Assembly (NCBI GenBank): GCA_003506995.1
Contig: DNXB01000264.1
Coordinates: 17,629-39,278 of the forward strand
DNA length: 21,650 nucleotides
Origin: Verrucomicrobiales bacterium
GTDB lineage: Bacteria > Verrucomicrobiota > Verrucomicrobiia > Verrucomicrobiales > Verrucomicrobiaceae
Reading direction: 5' to 3'
Shown here: positions 21,632 through 21,650 of the stretch, piece by piece
Layout of the letters: each line of letters opens with the position of its first letter
How positions within the stretch are numbered: the first letter of the stretch is position 1
Notes under the pieces: generated by a model
What the model saw: only the letters and a program-made list of their open reading frames with translations
Database searches by the model: none
Told to the model about the DNA's origin: nothing
Program-made: the position numbers and the translations under genes

Positions 21632-21650
21632 CGGGTGCGGCTGGGTTAAG

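Overview
The window looks like chromosomal DNA of a Gram-negative, GC-rich, diderm bacterium, most likely a member of the Verrucomicrobiota (Verrucomicrobium/Prosthecobacter-like). The reasons are the combination of a PEP-CTERM protein ending in VPEPS...RRRRA, a TonB-dependent receptor next to a DUF3450 protein, an ECF sigma factor paired with a cytoplasmic Ser/Thr kinase-TPR protein, a WD40 propeller, many small secreted proteins, and translation starts that almost all lack a Shine-Dalgarno sequence and instead follow C/A-rich, G-poor leaders. The taxonomic call is inference; no rRNA or marker gene is present.

Region 1 (1-9309, all on the minus strand, read right to left) is an apparent operon for surface uptake: a secreted protein with an internal duplication (8305-9309), a PEP-CTERM protein (7607-8269), a secreted beta-helix-like protein (5621-7540), a secreted alpha-solenoid protein (4305-5534), a large TonB-dependent receptor with a carboxypeptidase-regulatory-like front domain (983-4204), a DUF3450 periplasmic coiled-coil protein (177-968), and the first 49 codons of a protein expected to be an ExbB/TtpC-like proton channel (1-149). 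The substrate cannot be read from the sequence.

Region 2 (9508-11779, minus) is a second short operon: small outer-membrane beta-barrel, lipoprotein, and secreted TPR protein. It diverges from region 3 (11905-13623, plus), a secreted protein in which a trypsin/DegP-like domain has lost all three catalytic residues and is fused to TPRs. Convergent to that lies a pseudopilin-like gene (13643-14344) whose start region is packed with REP-like palindromes, then a solitary ABC-transporter ATPase (14457-15536) and a tRNA-Pro(GGG) on the plus strand (15712-15788).

Region 3b (15823-19294, minus) is a regulatory/secretory block: three tiny exported proteins, an intrinsic terminator, then an ECF sigma factor and a Ser/Thr kinase-TPR gene 8 bases apart. 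The terminator sits only 25 bases before the sigma start. The window ends with a plus-strand membrane-anchored small protein (19558-20067) converging on a zinc-ribbon/WD40 seven-blade propeller protein (20084-21631). No CRISPR array, transposase, integrase or phage gene was seen. No stretch above 300 bases lacks a gene; the longest is 19295-19557.
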